Below the pieces are notes generated by a model. That model searched no databases, was not told the origin of the DNA, and saw nothing but the letters and a program-made list of their open reading frames with translations. This document shows positions 8,699 through 16,441 of a DNA stretch of 40,465 bases, one piece after another. The stretch covers positions 1 to 40,465 of the forward strand of contig CAZJFS010000023.1 of assembly GCA_964545075.1 (NCBI GenBank), written 5' to 3'. Numbering within the stretch: position 1 is the stretch's first letter; every line of letters begins with the position of its first letter. The position numbers and the translations under genes are program-made. This DNA comes from DAOPXV01 sp035352535. GTDB taxonomy: Bacteria > Muiribacteriota > UBA9980.

Positions 8699-9906
8699 TC
8701 AACCGTCTCTCTGACGATCTCGACGAATTCTTTCACCGAAAGCCCGCCAAGCGCCGTCGAATAAAACCCGTTCAGGTCCGCGAGCATTTTAATATTGCGC
8801 TTTTTGTTGTTTTTCACGTAACTTATCTTAACGGCCGATAATATTTTCTTTTTTTCCTCCACGCCGAACTTCCTGCCTTTGAATAACTCGCCCAGCAATT
8901 TATCTATTATCGAAAGCCCGGAATGTTTTCCTACTACGAATTCATTTTTGCGCCCTATATCCTCCGGCCTGTGCTCTTCATAAATTTTACGGTTTTTCAA
9001 AAGCCCGGAAACGTGTATTCCGCTTTCGTGGCGGAACGCGTTGAATCCGACCACTGGTTCGGTCGGCGGCATGAATATCCCCGACATCTCCTCGACTTTT
9101 TTCGAAAGGCCGCTTAAAAGGTTAAGATCGCAGTCGATATTAACCTTTTTAATTTTTTTCATATACATGACAAGCTCGTGAAACTTGGCGTTCCCGGCCC
9201 GCTCTCCGATCCCGTTCTGCGTGAATGTGACGTATCTCGCTCCCGCTTCATACGCAGCCACGGTATTTGCGAGAGCGAACCCGAAATCGTTGTGGCAATG
9301 AACGCCTATTCCCGGCTTTTTATTTTTTTCAGATAAACGAACGAGCCTTTCAACGATATTTCCCATCAGCTCCGGAGTCGCGACGCCGATGGTATCGCAA
9401 ATATAAAAAGCTTCGGCGTCATAGCGGCAAAGCTCCGAAAACATCTTTTCAATAAAAGACGTTTCGGCCCGCGTGGCGTCCTCAAAAACTATATGGATAT
9501 GTTTAACGCCGAGGTTTTCGGCATATTTCACGACGTCCTTCACATATCCGACGTATTCCGAATGCGTCATATTAAATTTTCCGGAAATATGAATATCCGA
9601 AACGGGCGCAATTATAAAGCAATCAGCGGCGCCTGTTTTTTTAAAAAGCAGGATCTCGTCTTTCAGGCACCTTACCGAAGCGCCAACCCTGATTTTAAGC
9701 CCCGGAATCGACGCGAGTTTTTTTAGCGTCATAAACTCCTGACGCGAAACGGCCGGCATGCCGCAATCGGCGATATGTATCCCGGCGCGGTCCATAAATT
9801 TTAAAAGCGAGACTTTTTCGGCGGGCGTGAAAAAAACGCCGGCCGATTGTTCGCCTTCTCTGAGCGTTCCATCTATTAAAACAAGCTCGTCATTTTTAAT
9901 TCTCAA
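8695..9906 (-). CDS. Homocitrate synthase / 2-isopropylmalate synthase family enzyme (NifV-like)
   Basis: A 403-residue HMGL-like TIM-barrel acyltransferase that condenses acetyl-CoA with a 2-oxo acid. The N-terminal motif DGTLREGEQSAG (residues 12-23) and metal ligands H203 and H205 in GVHCHNDFG are intact. The C-terminal stretches FRHESGIHVSGLLKN (291-305) and GKHSG (326-330) are typical of NifV/homocitrate-synthase-type members, and the protein lacks the long allosteric LeuA regulatory domain. The only plausible start is TTG at 9904-9906 with GGAG about 10 nt upstream. It is the first gene of a minus-strand run that continues through the dehydratase subunits. Homocitrate, (R)-citramalate-like or longer homologues are all possible products; nif genes are absent here. 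Confidence 0.83.
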   Translation of the reverse strand: MRIKNDELVLIDGTLREGEQSAGVFFTPAEKVSLLKFMDRAGIHIADCGMPAVSRQEFMTLKKLASIPGLKIRVGASVRCLKDEILLFKKTGAADCFIIAPVSDIHISGKFNMTHSEYVGYVKDVVKYAENLGVKHIHIVFEDATRAETSFIEKMFSELCRYDAEAFYICDTIGVATPELMGNIVERLVRLSEKNKKPGIGVHCHNDFGFALANTVAAYEAGARYVTFTQNGIGERAGNAKFHELVMYMKKIKKVNIDCDLNLLSGLSKKVEEMSGIFMPPTEPVVGFNAFRHESGIHVSGLLKNRKIYEEHRPEDIGRKNEFVVGKHSGLSIIDKLLGELFKGRKFGVEEKKKILSAVKISYVKNNKKRNIKMLADLNGFYSTALGGLSVKEFVEIVRETVE

Positions 9907-9966
9907 AATAAATTAACTCCATATCGCATTACTATCCGGATTATTTTATAAGACTTCTCAATTGAA

Positions 9967-11316
9967 TTATATTTTCGTATTCGATTTAAGCTCGAGGGAC
10001 TTTTTATGCGCGGGATTTATTTTCAACGCCTCTTCTATATGTTTCAAGTAATTTTTTTTGTCCGGGCGGCTTTGTGAAATAAAGCATCGCGCCATGTAAT
10101 AATGCGCGTCGGCGCTTTTATAATCTTTCGACAACGCATCCGCCAGAAATATCAGGGCGGTTTCAAACCTGTTCGAATCCATTTCGGCGATGGCGGTTCT
10201 CATAACGTCCAAAAAAGCCGGAGGCGCTTTGGAAACTCTGAGCGACGATAGAATTTTTGAGACCAGCGAAGGAGACGGCCCGCCGTTCTTGAAGAAAAAC
10301 GAGAGCTCAAGCCTCGATCCAGCCGCCGGATCGTCATTCCAGATGTTGAAGTTTTTGGCCAGATATCCGCCGCCGGAAAGAAACGGCCCGTCCTCTATAT
10401 AACCGTGCCAGCCGTCGGCTGAAAAACCGCTGTATTCATATTGCGCGAGGGACTTGACCGTCATCCAGACGATCCCGTAACGGTCATTTATATAATCGGT
10501 TAAATATTCATAACTCGTTTTAACGTCAAAGGTCGCCGTCATTGGATAAAGTTGTTCGATAAGTATGCCGTTCTTTGTGGTAAGCAGGATCTGATCGCTC
10601 CCGCAGGAAAAAAGAGCTTTATCATACGCTCCGACATCGCCGCAAGCATATTCATGAACGACGCCGCTTAATGAAAAGCCGGACGGAATTAAAATTTTAA
10701 ACCCGTATATTTCCGTCGTAGCCGAGGTATCTATGTCTTCAGCGAACAGTGAAGTTTTACGATAGTCCGAGGCGGCGCCGGGCGTGGAAAACACGTAAGG
10801 ATATTTCATTGCAAAATGCGCCATATACAGGCCATATATAATGACTATGCACGCGAATATCCGCGCCAGAACTTTATACTGTCGCTTATATTCCGGCGTA
10901 TCCGAATCGAACGCGGAGCGTATTTTAGAGCTCGCGGCAAGCGCGACTATTGCGCAGGCGAAAACAAGATGAGGCAGCGCACCGGCGGGACCGCAGAAAA
11001 TTCCGAAAGCCATGAATCCGACCGAGAAAAGGATCAATTGCGACCACGCGGTATAAGTGAAAAGAAAAAAAGATCTTTTCAGAAAAGCTCGAAAAGAGAA
11101 CAGAGCGGCCGCCAGATAGAAAACGCCAAGGATCGAGAGCACTTTTTTTGAAACGGCGAATATAGAAAAAAATCCTAATACGGACGGCATGCCGCCGGAA
11201 AAAAACATGTCGTGTAAAATCATTAAAAATTGTATCAATGAAAACGATCCCAGCGCAAGCACAAGAACCGTAATCATTTTTACTATAGTTTTATTTTCAG
11301 TTTTGTTCAAATTCAT
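9967..11316 (-). CDS. Multi-pass membrane protein with C-terminal TPR-like region
   Basis: A 449-residue protein with several hydrophobic segments in the first 190 residues (roughly 10-40, 50-80, 85-135 and 160-185), then a mostly soluble domain. The last 80 residues, with alternating helices and the pattern ALIFLADALSKDYKSADAHYY followed by EEALKINPAHKK, look like two TPR units. The middle domain resembles no family I can name. I chose ATG at 11316, 17 bp after corA; the open frame runs further upstream but only inside corA. The ribosome site is weak. It follows corA and precedes the synthase gene by 60 bp, with no clear terminator between, so it could be cotranscribed with either. Function unknown. 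Confidence 0.7.
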   Translation of the reverse strand: MNLNKTENKTIVKMITVLVLALGSFSLIQFLMILHDMFFSGGMPSVLGFFSIFAVSKKVLSILGVFYLAAALFSFRAFLKRSFFLFTYTAWSQLILFSVGFMAFGIFCGPAGALPHLVFACAIVALAASSKIRSAFDSDTPEYKRQYKVLARIFACIVIIYGLYMAHFAMKYPYVFSTPGAASDYRKTSLFAEDIDTSATTEIYGFKILIPSGFSLSGVVHEYACGDVGAYDKALFSCGSDQILLTTKNGILIEQLYPMTATFDVKTSYEYLTDYINDRYGIVWMTVKSLAQYEYSGFSADGWHGYIEDGPFLSGGGYLAKNFNIWNDDPAAGSRLELSFFFKNGGPSPSLVSKILSSLRVSKAPPAFLDVMRTAIAEMDSNRFETALIFLADALSKDYKSADAHYYMARCFISQSRPDKKNYLKHIEEALKINPAHKKSLELKSNTKI

Positions 11317-11333
11317 AACCCGCTTGTGCTTTA

Positions 11334-12395
11334 TTAAAAAGCCGGATTTTTCCGACCGTCCTTTTTCATCGATGAAGAAAGCGCCTGCTTTCCGTCGTTT
11401 CTTTCGAGCCATCTCAAGTAATAATAATTCACGACGCCAAGCAACGCCATCACCAGAAGAAACGCCGGGTAAGAGATCTTCCAGTTCTCCGGCCCCGTCA
11501 TCATAGACCATTCCGACATTCCGCCGATCCCGGCAAAAAGCGTGAGCGGCATAAAAATCGTCGTAATAAGGGTCAGGCGCCGGACGCTTATGTTGGTTTC
11601 ATTTGATATCCTGGCCATCTGGTTGTTGACCATGGAAAGGTACATCTCCATAAGGCTCGTCACTATATCGCGATAAGTTTCGGTTAATTCAAAGAATTTA
11701 GCGAGGTGATCGTAAATATCGCGGTAATTGAAAATCGCCTTATCGGAAACGAATGGGCAGTCCTTGCGGCATATCTTTACCATGATCTCGCGTTCATGAA
11801 AAAGGCTCTTTCTAAGCGCTATGAGATTGCGGCGAAGGTGCATGAGATCCGCCGGATTGAACAGCGTTATGTCTTCAAGCATCGATTCCTCCGCGCGGTC
11901 AAGCTCCTCCTCAAGCGTTTCTATGGTGTCGAATTTCTTATCCACTATATAGTCCAGGATCACATGCATAAGAAAAGCCGGGCCGGATTTGGCGCTTTCG
12001 TTATTAAACTCGACCATTTTCTCGATGCCGTCCATAAGTTTCGACGAATCGGCGCCGACTCCGCTGACGGTGACGAGATAATTTTCGCCTATAATAAGAT
12101 CTATTTCCTCCACGGTCAGCTTCCGGTCCGCATAATTAAAGGCGTTGAAAAGGATAAACGTATTTTTAGGAAAATCATCCATCTTCGGTATCTGATTCTC
12201 GTCGGTGCAGTCTTCAATGGTCAACGGGTGTATTTGCAGAGGTTCGGAAAGTTGCATCAATTCTTCTTTTGTCGGCTGAAAATAGTTAAGCCACAAAAAG
12301 CCGCCTTTTTTGACCGCTTCCAGAGCTTCGGAAAGTTTGTCTATTCTGACGAATTTACCGCCGCGATTGACGTGAATGAAATGAGATACGGACAT
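11334..12395 (-). CDS. corA: CorA-family divalent cation transporter with altered GMN motif
   Basis: The 353-residue protein has the CorA layout: a soluble alpha/beta N-terminal domain (for example HPLTIEDCTDENQIPK at 56-71), a long helical stalk, and two C-terminal transmembrane segments at about 272-290 and 307-327. The signature loop, normally YGMN, reads GGMS (residues 291-294), so the Asn of the selectivity filter is Ser. A short polar tail follows. Members with altered loops are known in the wider CorA/ZntB superfamily, so magnesium may not be the only or main substrate. GGAGG precedes the ATG, and a promoter candidate TTGAAA-17-TAAAAT lies just upstream (12423-12451). No Mg-sensing leader could fit in the roughly 20-nt 5' region. 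Confidence 0.85.
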   Translation of the reverse strand: MSVSHFIHVNRGGKFVRIDKLSEALEAVKKGGFLWLNYFQPTKEELMQLSEPLQIHPLTIEDCTDENQIPKMDDFPKNTFILFNAFNYADRKLTVEEIDLIIGENYLVTVSGVGADSSKLMDGIEKMVEFNNESAKSGPAFLMHVILDYIVDKKFDTIETLEEELDRAEESMLEDITLFNPADLMHLRRNLIALRKSLFHEREIMVKICRKDCPFVSDKAIFNYRDIYDHLAKFFELTETYRDIVTSLMEMYLSMVNNQMARISNETNISVRRLTLITTIFMPLTLFAGIGGMSEWSMMTGPENWKISYPAFLLVMALLGVVNYYYLRWLERNDGKQALSSSMKKDGRKNPAF

Positions 12396-12422
12396 GCGCC
12401 CTCCAGGCTATGAGATAATATA

Positions 12423-12451
12423 ATTTTACATCATTTGAGCGACTTTTTCAA
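12423..12451 (-). promoter_or_regulatory. Sigma-70-type promoter candidate for corA
   Basis: Read on the minus strand, TTGAAA (12446-12451) is followed after 17 nt by TAAAAT (12423-12428). Transcription would start about 20 nt before the corA ATG. Confidence 0.5.
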
Positions 12452-12698
12452 TATAATTGTTTCCCATGTTTTTCAAAAAACCAAGCCGGATAATAAAGTA
12501 TATCAAATAATTTGAAATTTCAAAGTTTTTCGAAAAAAATTTGGCTGAAAAGGTTCTACAAAGGGAAATATATAAAAAAAGAGGCTGTTTCAAAAATCAT
12601 CTTTTTGAACAACCCCTGTTTTTACTAAAAGTTCCGTGAGCAGTAAAATCAATTCAGAATATATTCAATTTCAATTATATTCGTCCATAGCCGCGGCA
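12452..12698. other. Intergenic region between corA and the phosphoesterase/C39 gene
   Basis: A/T-rich spacer with no open frame supported. It holds the rho-independent terminator described separately and a perfect 14-bp palindrome TTTGAAATTTCAAA at 12511-12524, about 60 bp upstream of the corA promoter. The palindrome could be an operator, but A/T-rich palindromes also arise by chance. Confidence 0.4.
12574..12617 (-). terminator. Rho-independent terminator after the phosphoesterase/C39 gene
   Basis: On the minus strand a stem built on GGGGTTGTTCAAAAA and TTTTTGAAACAGCC, with one bulge and a mismatch around a GATGA-type loop, is followed by a run of seven T (12574-12580). It lies about 80 bp after the stop of the upstream minus-strand gene. 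Confidence 0.8.
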
Positions 12699-14825
12699 TT
12701 AAGGCTGAACAACTATTCCACGATTATTTCGCGTCGCCCACTGCGCCTTGAACGCCGCGAACGAATATGAGCGCTCTCCTCCCAGCCATGGATCGTTGAC
12801 ATAAACCTTGCCGTCTTTAACGCCCGTTACCACCATATAATGACCGGGGGCCCAATAGCCCTGAGTGTCGACGTTTACTATGACCGGCTTCCCGCTGGCG
12901 GTTACATCTTTAAGCCAGTCGATGCTCGCGCCTTCCTTCATGTAGCTTCCGCTCATGCCGAGTTCTTTTACGGTTGAAAGGCATTTTGACGCGCAGGTGC
13001 CGCCGGGTCCTATGCATATAGCGGCTATAGATTTAGTGGATTTATTGATGCCATAAAAATCAAGCGCCATTCCGATGGATGTCGGACCGCAGTATGAATT
13101 TCCGGCCGAACCGTTTTCCGGGGCGCGCTGAGCGCGCTCAGAAACATTTAATAATCCGTTGGATTCAAAGCCTTTCGTGCCTTTTATTCCTTCCTTTGAG
13201 CTCTTATCGTCAGAAGCCTTGCCGCCGTCCGATGAGCTGGAAGCTATATCGTCCTTCGCGGCGGCGCTTTCCGCCTTCTTTTCGACGGCTTTGGCCGCAT
13301 TATTCATAGAGGCGTCCACATAAGCTTTATAGATGAAACCGGTTTTCCCGTTGAATCTGATCTTATACCAGCCGCCTTCCTGACCGATTATTTCGACCTT
13401 ATCGCCGTCGCCGAGTTTTCCTATCTTATCGCCCCACGCGCCGTCGCGGACATTGAGGCTGTATCCGCCATTAACGTCAACCGTTCCCGTTCCGCTGACT
13501 TTCTCAAGTTTCGATTTGTCGCCTATATTGGTCAGAAGCGATTGTTTGAGTACATACCCCTTTTTACCTTCGTAATCGATTATATACCAGTCGCCCTCAA
13601 TCCCTTTAATATCAACGAATTTTCCGCCATAAAGCGTTCCGATGACCGGACCCCAGGCGGAAGATCTGACATTCGCCTTGTCAAGACCCGGAACGACGAT
13701 GCCGCTCATGTCCTCTTCGCTTTTGGAATCGTCATCTTTTTCATCATCGTCCTTAATTTTTTCATCATCTTCGCTCTTCGCCGAAAATTTGTGCTTGAAC
13801 TTTCTCTCGTATTTTTTCAGCCATTCTTTTTTATCGCAGTCATAGGTTTTAAGAATAACGTAATCAGGCATGAGAGTTAAGGTGTTTATCCAGCCGCCTT
13901 TTTCCGTAAGGTCGGGGCTGAGGACGACATGGACCTGTTTATTCCAGAAGTTTTGGGATGCCTTAAAATTCTTGCTGCCAGGTTTCGTATGAGTGTGGCC
14001 GGCGCCCCATAAAAACACCTGATCGTTGGCCTTAAGTATCTTTTCGATACGTCCCGCCGGATGGGCGAAAGCGTGGTCGCCAAGTTCGCCGACCTTCGCC
14101 AGGGAACCTTCGAGAGGCGCGTGGCAGAATATCATTGTGGGCGTATTGCGATTCTTATCAAGGGTTTTTTCGAGCCATTCGACGGCATTATCAGAGAGCG
14201 ACACGATGTATTTTCCGTCAAGCTTGTCCGCGCAGAGGAAAATCAGAAGATATCCGGACGCCTTGACCGCATAGTGAGGCGATTTAAGACCGTAGGCCTT
14301 CATAAAACGCTCGAGCTTCGCTTTTTTAACGGACGCCGACGCCCTTTCTTTCTTTCCATCGTCATTAAGCTTGTCTTCATATATATAATCGTGGTTTCCG
14401 GTTATGCAATATTTTTTATGATGGAGGCCTTCGAGGAATTTTTTCGAGCGTTCAAATTCAGCCGGCGAAGCGATCTGCTGGCTTATATCGCCAAGTATTG
14501 CCACGGCGTCTATATTACTCCAGCCGTTAAGTATTTTTAAAACCTTTTCTTTGGCGTCATAGTCCTTGACGTTGACATGAAGATCGGTAATAATGGCGAG
14601 TTCATATTTATCGGCTTTTTTCGCGGCAGCCACGGAGTCGGAAGCGGTGGTTTGAACGGCTTCCGCGGATGTAACCTCGCCGGTTTCAAGCACGCCCTGA
14701 ACATCATTTATAGCGGCCGAAGCCGTATATGAAAACACGGGCGTAAACGCCAGGACGATTGCAAAAACCGCTAATACGATTATATTTGAAGGGATAAAAA
14801 CGGAGTTCATCTTTAATTTATTCAT
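12699..14825 (-). CDS. Secreted calcineurin-like phosphoesterase with two SH3b domains and a C39-type cysteine peptidase domain
   Basis: A 708-residue protein with a hydrophobic export segment (residues about 12-38). Residues 75-335 are a metallophosphoesterase: D81 and H83 (TDLHV), D113 (LGDIS), GNHD at 143-146, H235 and GHTH at 276-279. An acidic Asp/Lys/Glu linker (350-370) leads to two bacterial SH3 repeats (about 375-435 and 445-505), each with a (N/L)xVR..W motif, likely binding peptidoglycan. After a Ser/Ala/Lys linker comes a C39-like papain-fold domain (570-708) with Cys579 (YCGPTS), His662 (GHYMVV) and Asn677-Asp678. I know of these domains singly in envelope hydrolases but not this combination. 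ATG is preceded by AAGGTG. The gene is flanked by promoter and terminator, so it is probably monocistronic. Confidence 0.88.
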   Translation of the reverse strand: MNKLKMNSVFIPSNIIVLAVFAIVLAFTPVFSYTASAAINDVQGVLETGEVTSAEAVQTTASDSVAAAKKADKYELAIITDLHVNVKDYDAKEKVLKILNGWSNIDAVAILGDISQQIASPAEFERSKKFLEGLHHKKYCITGNHDYIYEDKLNDDGKKERASASVKKAKLERFMKAYGLKSPHYAVKASGYLLIFLCADKLDGKYIVSLSDNAVEWLEKTLDKNRNTPTMIFCHAPLEGSLAKVGELGDHAFAHPAGRIEKILKANDQVFLWGAGHTHTKPGSKNFKASQNFWNKQVHVVLSPDLTEKGGWINTLTLMPDYVILKTYDCDKKEWLKKYERKFKHKFSAKSEDDEKIKDDDEKDDDSKSEEDMSGIVVPGLDKANVRSSAWGPVIGTLYGGKFVDIKGIEGDWYIIDYEGKKGYVLKQSLLTNIGDKSKLEKVSGTGTVDVNGGYSLNVRDGAWGDKIGKLGDGDKVEIIGQEGGWYKIRFNGKTGFIYKAYVDASMNNAAKAVEKKAESAAAKDDIASSSSDGGKASDDKSSKEGIKGTKGFESNGLLNVSERAQRAPENGSAGNSYCGPTSIGMALDFYGINKSTKSIAAICIGPGGTCASKCLSTVKELGMSGSYMKEGASIDWLKDVTASGKPVIVNVDTQGYWAPGHYMVVTGVKDGKVYVNDPWLGGERSYSFAAFKAQWATRNNRGIVVQP

Positions 14826-14870
14826 AAAAACATCACCTTGCTTCTATATTTTTAAAACAATTCCATCGTC

Positions 14871-14876
14871 ATTATA
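14871..14876 (-). promoter_or_regulatory. Minus 10 box candidate for the phosphoesterase/C39 gene
   Basis: TATAAT on the minus strand, about 45 nt before the ATG. The -35 region at the right distance is poor (CGAACA or similar), so this is a tentative call. Confidence 0.35.
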
Positions 14877-14930
14877 CTAATATTACGCTAAAATTGTTCG
14901 CTTTTTTTATCAGCCCAAACATTAGTTTTT

Positions 14931-16004
14931 TCAGTTCATTTCGGTTATTTCAAATCTGAAGAACTGGATCTTTTTCATGTCGCCGCTTTTTTTCATATAG
15001 AACACGGAGCCGCCGGCGTCTATATAAACGAATCTGTTGGAAAGCATTTCAGGCGATTTTGGCACCTGAACGCGGCCTGAAAAACGGCCGTTTTTAGTGA
15101 ATTTATAAACGAACGCCGCGGTTATGGCGTCCTCGGCGTTTCCGTAAAGCGCTTCGATATAAACATTGTTTTTAACGTCCGTCCCGACGACGCGTATGTT
15201 TTTAACGCCTTTTCCGATTTTTGGCGCAAGTTCGTTCAAAAGGATCACCCAGTCGGATTCATCTGAAGTTAATTCCTGAGAGATCATAACGGCTTCTGAA
15301 TCGCGCACGTCCACGTCGACGGCGGCGCTTTTCCCCTGAAAAGCCGCGGGCGTTGAAAATTCCCCGGGCAGTTCGGCGAGCTTTTTCATTTCATCGGCCT
15401 TGAAGCCAAAGGCCATATTTTTTATGGAGTGGGAATTCGTGTTTATAATAAATGTGTTTTCAACGGTATTAAGGCTCGATGCAGGCCAGATCCTCTGAAT
15501 GCTGAAATCCGCTGGAACGAGGCCGCCGGCGAGAGCGGGAGTGTTGAAAAGCTTGAATGAATCGAATTTATCGTTCTTTGAAATATCGCCCTTCAAAAGT
15601 CCTATCTCGACGCTTTCCTGAAATACGAAAAAAGCCGTTTTAGTGCCGGGGAACCAGGCGAAATCAATGGCGTGCTTTTTGAAAGGAAGTTTTATCGCGC
15701 CCGCAAATTTGCCGGAAAGGTCGTATTTGCATATTCTTTCTTTATATGAATCCAGGACCATTATGAGGCCCTCGCTTTCAAACGCGCCAAAGGAAGCCGG
15801 AAAATAAAATCTGTCGTAATTTTTGATATCCTCTTCGTTTATGTTTTTTCCGAGTTTTTCCGGAGAATTTTCGCCGATAGCGACCTCGAAAAGCGGTTTC
15901 GGTGAAAAAGCGGTTTCGGCGCGAACCGCGATAAGCGTCGAAAATACGACGAAGGCAGTTATTATAAAAATGGATAACGCATTTTTTAAAAACGATTTTT
16001 TCAA
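14931..16004 (-). CDS. Secreted protein of unknown function, possibly beta-propeller
   Basis: A 357-residue protein with an N-terminal signal peptide (hydrophobic core about 10-28, cleavage near VRAET). The rest is rich in short beta-strand patterns such as GLIMVLDSYKERICKYDLSGKFAGAIKLP and ends with FVYIDAGGSVFYMKK, which resemble NHL or six-bladed propeller repeats, although I cannot count blades. I prefer the TTG start at 16002-16004 because GAGGTG sits 7 nt upstream; the GTG at 16013 lies inside that ribosome site. A promoter candidate TTGCAT-17-TATTAT lies just upstream. It precedes the phosphoesterase/C39 gene, but a 105-bp gap with a TATAAT box separates them. No function assigned. Confidence 0.65.
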   Translation of the reverse strand: MKKSFLKNALSIFIITAFVVFSTLIAVRAETAFSPKPLFEVAIGENSPEKLGKNINEEDIKNYDRFYFPASFGAFESEGLIMVLDSYKERICKYDLSGKFAGAIKLPFKKHAIDFAWFPGTKTAFFVFQESVEIGLLKGDISKNDKFDSFKLFNTPALAGGLVPADFSIQRIWPASSLNTVENTFIINTNSHSIKNMAFGFKADEMKKLAELPGEFSTPAAFQGKSAAVDVDVRDSEAVMISQELTSDESDWVILLNELAPKIGKGVKNIRVVGTDVKNNVYIEALYGNAEDAITAAFVYKFTKNGRFSGRVQVPKSPEMLSNRFVYIDAGGSVFYMKKSGDMKKIQFFRFEITEMN

Positions 16005-16033
16005 TTTAGTCACCTCATAATTAAATTTAGCCT

Positions 16034-16062
16034 ATAATAACCAAAAATCAGAACGAATGCAA
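16034..16062 (-). promoter_or_regulatory. Sigma-70-type promoter candidate for the secreted propeller-like gene
   Basis: TTGCAT (16057-16062) and TATTAT (16034-16039) on the minus strand are separated by 17 nt. The -35 lies inside the terminator stem of the upstream operon, so the two signals overlap. Confidence 0.45.
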
Positions 16063-16077
16063 GCATCCATTCTGATT
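16041..16077 (-). terminator. Terminator after the CTP synthase / YkgJ-like operon
   Basis: On the minus strand AATCAGAA pairs with TTCTGATT (with further partial pairing inside) and is followed by TTTTT. It lies 46 bp after the last gene of the long minus-strand operon. Confidence 0.65.
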
Positions 16078-16122
16078 AATTTTATTTCATGAAATTTATT
16101 TATATTTTCAAGTCGCGGCCCG

Positions 16123-16440
16123 TTAAAGTTCGGTTTCGAAATAATAGCCGCATTTACAGGATTTATCGACGATATCGCGATCTCTGATATCTTCCATGTC
16201 GACGGGAAAGATCCTGCAGTTCGTCGGGCGTGAATTATGCACCTTGCAGAGAGCGGGGTGAGTGCTTTCATCCAGAAAAGGACATTTGAATAAAAGTTTG
16301 CAACACGTTCCGCAGCGGGCGCATTCGCCATGCCTTTTAGCGCGCATTTTTTTTATGTAATCGCGCCTGAATTTATGGTAATAAAAACGTCTTATTTTTC
16401 CGTAAGCGAGATCGTAAATATCGGTCAGCCTTTTTCGCAT
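16123..16440 (-). CDS. YkgJ-family cysteine-cluster protein (putative metal-binding)
   Basis: A 105-residue protein with the cysteine pattern of the YkgJ / zinc-or-iron-chelating family: CARCGTCCKLL, a second CPFLD, CKVHNSRPTNCRIFP and a C-terminal CKCGYYF. These Cys residues probably bind a metal ion or Fe-S cluster; the biochemical role of the family is poorly defined. AGGAG precedes the ATG. It starts one base after the CTP synthase stop, so the two genes are cotranscribed, and a terminator follows within 50 bp. The N-terminal 35 residues are basic. Confidence 0.8.
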   Translation of the reverse strand: MRKRLTDIYDLAYGKIRRFYYHKFRRDYIKKMRAKRHGECARCGTCCKLLFKCPFLDESTHPALCKVHNSRPTNCRIFPVDMEDIRDRDIVDKSCKCGYYFETEL

Positions 16441-16441
16441 T

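Noticed and set aside
8695..9906. Nitrogen-fixation homocitrate synthase (nifV)
   Set aside because: The sequence is NifV-like, but no nif genes are in the window and the adjacent dehydratase subunits suggest chain extension instead.
11706..12413. 235-codon plus-strand open frame opposite corA
   Set aside because: Antisense shadow of corA with no ribosome site and no family motif.
12452..12698. Magnesium riboswitch upstream of corA
   Set aside because: The likely transcript starts about 20 nt before the corA ATG, leaving no room for an M-box or similar leader.
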